Assembly: GCA_036784855.1 (NCBI GenBank) | Contig: JAZDSV010000084.1 | Location: 1-40,366 of the forward strand | Direction: 5' to 3' | DNA length: 40,366 bases | Source: Aphelidium insulamus | Taxonomy: Eukaryota; Aphelidiomycota; Aphelidea; Aphelidiaceae | Part shown: positions 39,566-40,366 of the stretch, one piece after another | Position numbering within the stretch: the stretch's first letter is position 1 | Layout of the letters: every line of letters begins with the position of its first letter | Notes under the pieces: generated by a model | The model's database searches: none | The model's input: only the letters and a program-made list of their open reading frames with translations | What the model was told of the DNA's origin: nothing | Made by a program: the position numbers and the translations under genes

Positions 39566-39881
39566 AATGCTCAGGCAGATGGGATATGGGATCTTGCTAT
39601 GGCAACTTTGGACACTGGTGTGAACAATACGTGATGTCAGCAGCACATACGGGATTGTTTGTACACACTAGTGGGAAAGGTCTACCAGCGTCTGGTAGAT
39701 ACATATACAATGTCTATCCCATCCGGATCTGCAACTGGGGGGCTGTTGGATCTGTCGGATCAATGGCTAAGTTGCAGCATCATTCTGGCATACATTGCAA
39801 CTATATGTATGGTATGCGGTTTGTGTCTTAATCAATAGAGAAGAATCTACGCACTCATATTTATCTATTCATCGGGTATCC
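39566..39881. other. Unique spacer right of duplication copy B
   Basis: No gene is seen. It contains a perfect 8-bp stem with a 3-nt loop at 39681-39699 (tctaccag-cgt-ctggtaga). Confidence 0.4.
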
Positions 39882-40366
39882 GCCGCCGTGGTCCAAGTGG
39901 TTAAGTTACTACACGGTGGCGGCCAGGAGCTAGAGATCGAACCCCGGAGTGTGTTGTGCCGGTTTTTCGAATTTTACTGCGTTGTTGTGCCGCCAGATTT
40001 TTCGGGGTGTCAGTTTCGGTCATTCAACACGTTGCGGTTGCGGTTTCGGTTTCCTTCAGATATTCGGTACTTCGGTTTCGGCTCTCTCAAGTGTCAGCGT
40101 CAGAGGCGTCGCGGTAAAGGTCCGCCCCGTCCAGCACCATTACAACAACAACAACACTAATCACATCTACTGTTACGACTCGCCAAGAACAATCACAACA
40201 CTGCGCGCCAACAATTGATCACGCCCCGACTGTGCGCCTGTCACTGTTCGGTGGTTTACTCCGTATGGGGTCCATCATACCTGTGTGCCGATTGTGTGTC
40301 CGATCACTATAACGTCATGACCGACCGGTTAGATACGTTTAATGAATAAATCAATCAATCAATCAA
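39882..40366 (+). mobile_element. tRNA-derived SINE-like element (reaches window end)
   Basis: The head resembles a tRNA gene with internal pol III promoter boxes: A box TGGTCCAAGTGG (39889-39900) and B box GATCGAACC (39935-39943), spaced as in tRNAs. The tRNA fold itself is imperfect, as usual for SINE heads. A body of about 380 bp follows with GGTTTCGG-type repeats, and the element ends in the simple tail (AATC)n at about 40345-40366, typical of LINE-mobilised RNAs. The tail does not match the 3' end of the LINE in this window, so a different partner LINE is likely. Confidence 0.6.

Overview
This is a gene-dense stretch of nuclear DNA from a microbial eukaryote, not a bacterium. Nearly every recognisable gene is split by short spliceosomal introns, mostly about 36-70 nt, with a branch-point-like CTAAC/CTAAT just before the acceptor. 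The genes are eukaryotic: ribosomal protein uL23/RPL23A, the U3 snoRNP protein UTP11, the cartwheel protein SAS-6, a two-RRM mRNA-binding protein, a type II membrane DPP IV-like peptidase and a ZIP metal transporter. SAS-6 implies an organism that builds centrioles or flagella. Together with a Crinkler-type gene and a UL23 that reads much like animal and fungal versions, this would fit a flagellated or zoosporic protist or early-diverging fungus; the species cannot be fixed from the sequence.

Layout. 1-4.0 kb: a damaged non-LTR retrotransposon (ORF1, then ORF2 with endonuclease and reverse transcriptase). 4.2-5.8 kb: a four-exon gene for a probable mitochondrial membrane P-loop ATPase. 6.1-9.66 kb: a decayed host gene fragment followed by a 5'-truncated second copy of the same retrotransposon, carrying two direct copies of a hairpin-rich repeat also present once in the first copy. 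9.67-13.1 kb: copy A of a 2.9-kb segmental duplication (PMP3-like, UTP11, secreted ankyrin protein), mostly broken, plus an extra UTP11 3' fragment. 13.5-14.0 kb: kinase and RING-like remnants. 14.2-16.2 kb: an intact three-exon Crinkler-type gene (ubiquitin-like header, basic NLS-like stretch, NTPase, nuclease-like C terminus). 17.3-21.1 kb: two divergent genes for predicted secreted proteins. 21.2-23.2 kb: SAS-6. 23.8-26.5 kb: a tandem pair of Cys-rich two-TM protein genes. 26.76-27.5 kb: an element bounded by TTGGG-type repeats. 27.67-33.55 kb: a broken Cys-rich secreted peptide gene, an intact gene of unknown function, and DPP IV-like and ZIP genes with several lesions each. 34.0-36.3 kb: convergent RRM-protein and RPL23A genes. 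36.66-39.57 kb: copy B of the duplication, with all three genes intact. 39.88-40.37 kb: a tRNA-derived SINE-like element.

Themes. Retrotransposition and segmental duplication have shaped the window: in each duplicated gene the right-hand copy is intact or closer to consensus and the left-hand copy is degrading. At least six introns appear to be of the GC-AG class. The least explained structure is the roughly 158-bp repeat inside retrotransposon ORF2, which is predicted to fold into several stems, a pseudoknot and a C(UUCG)G-capped hairpin. The secreted ankyrin protein, the Crinkler-type protein, the Cys-rich peptide and the secreted orphans give the window the look of a variable, interaction-related gene neighbourhood.
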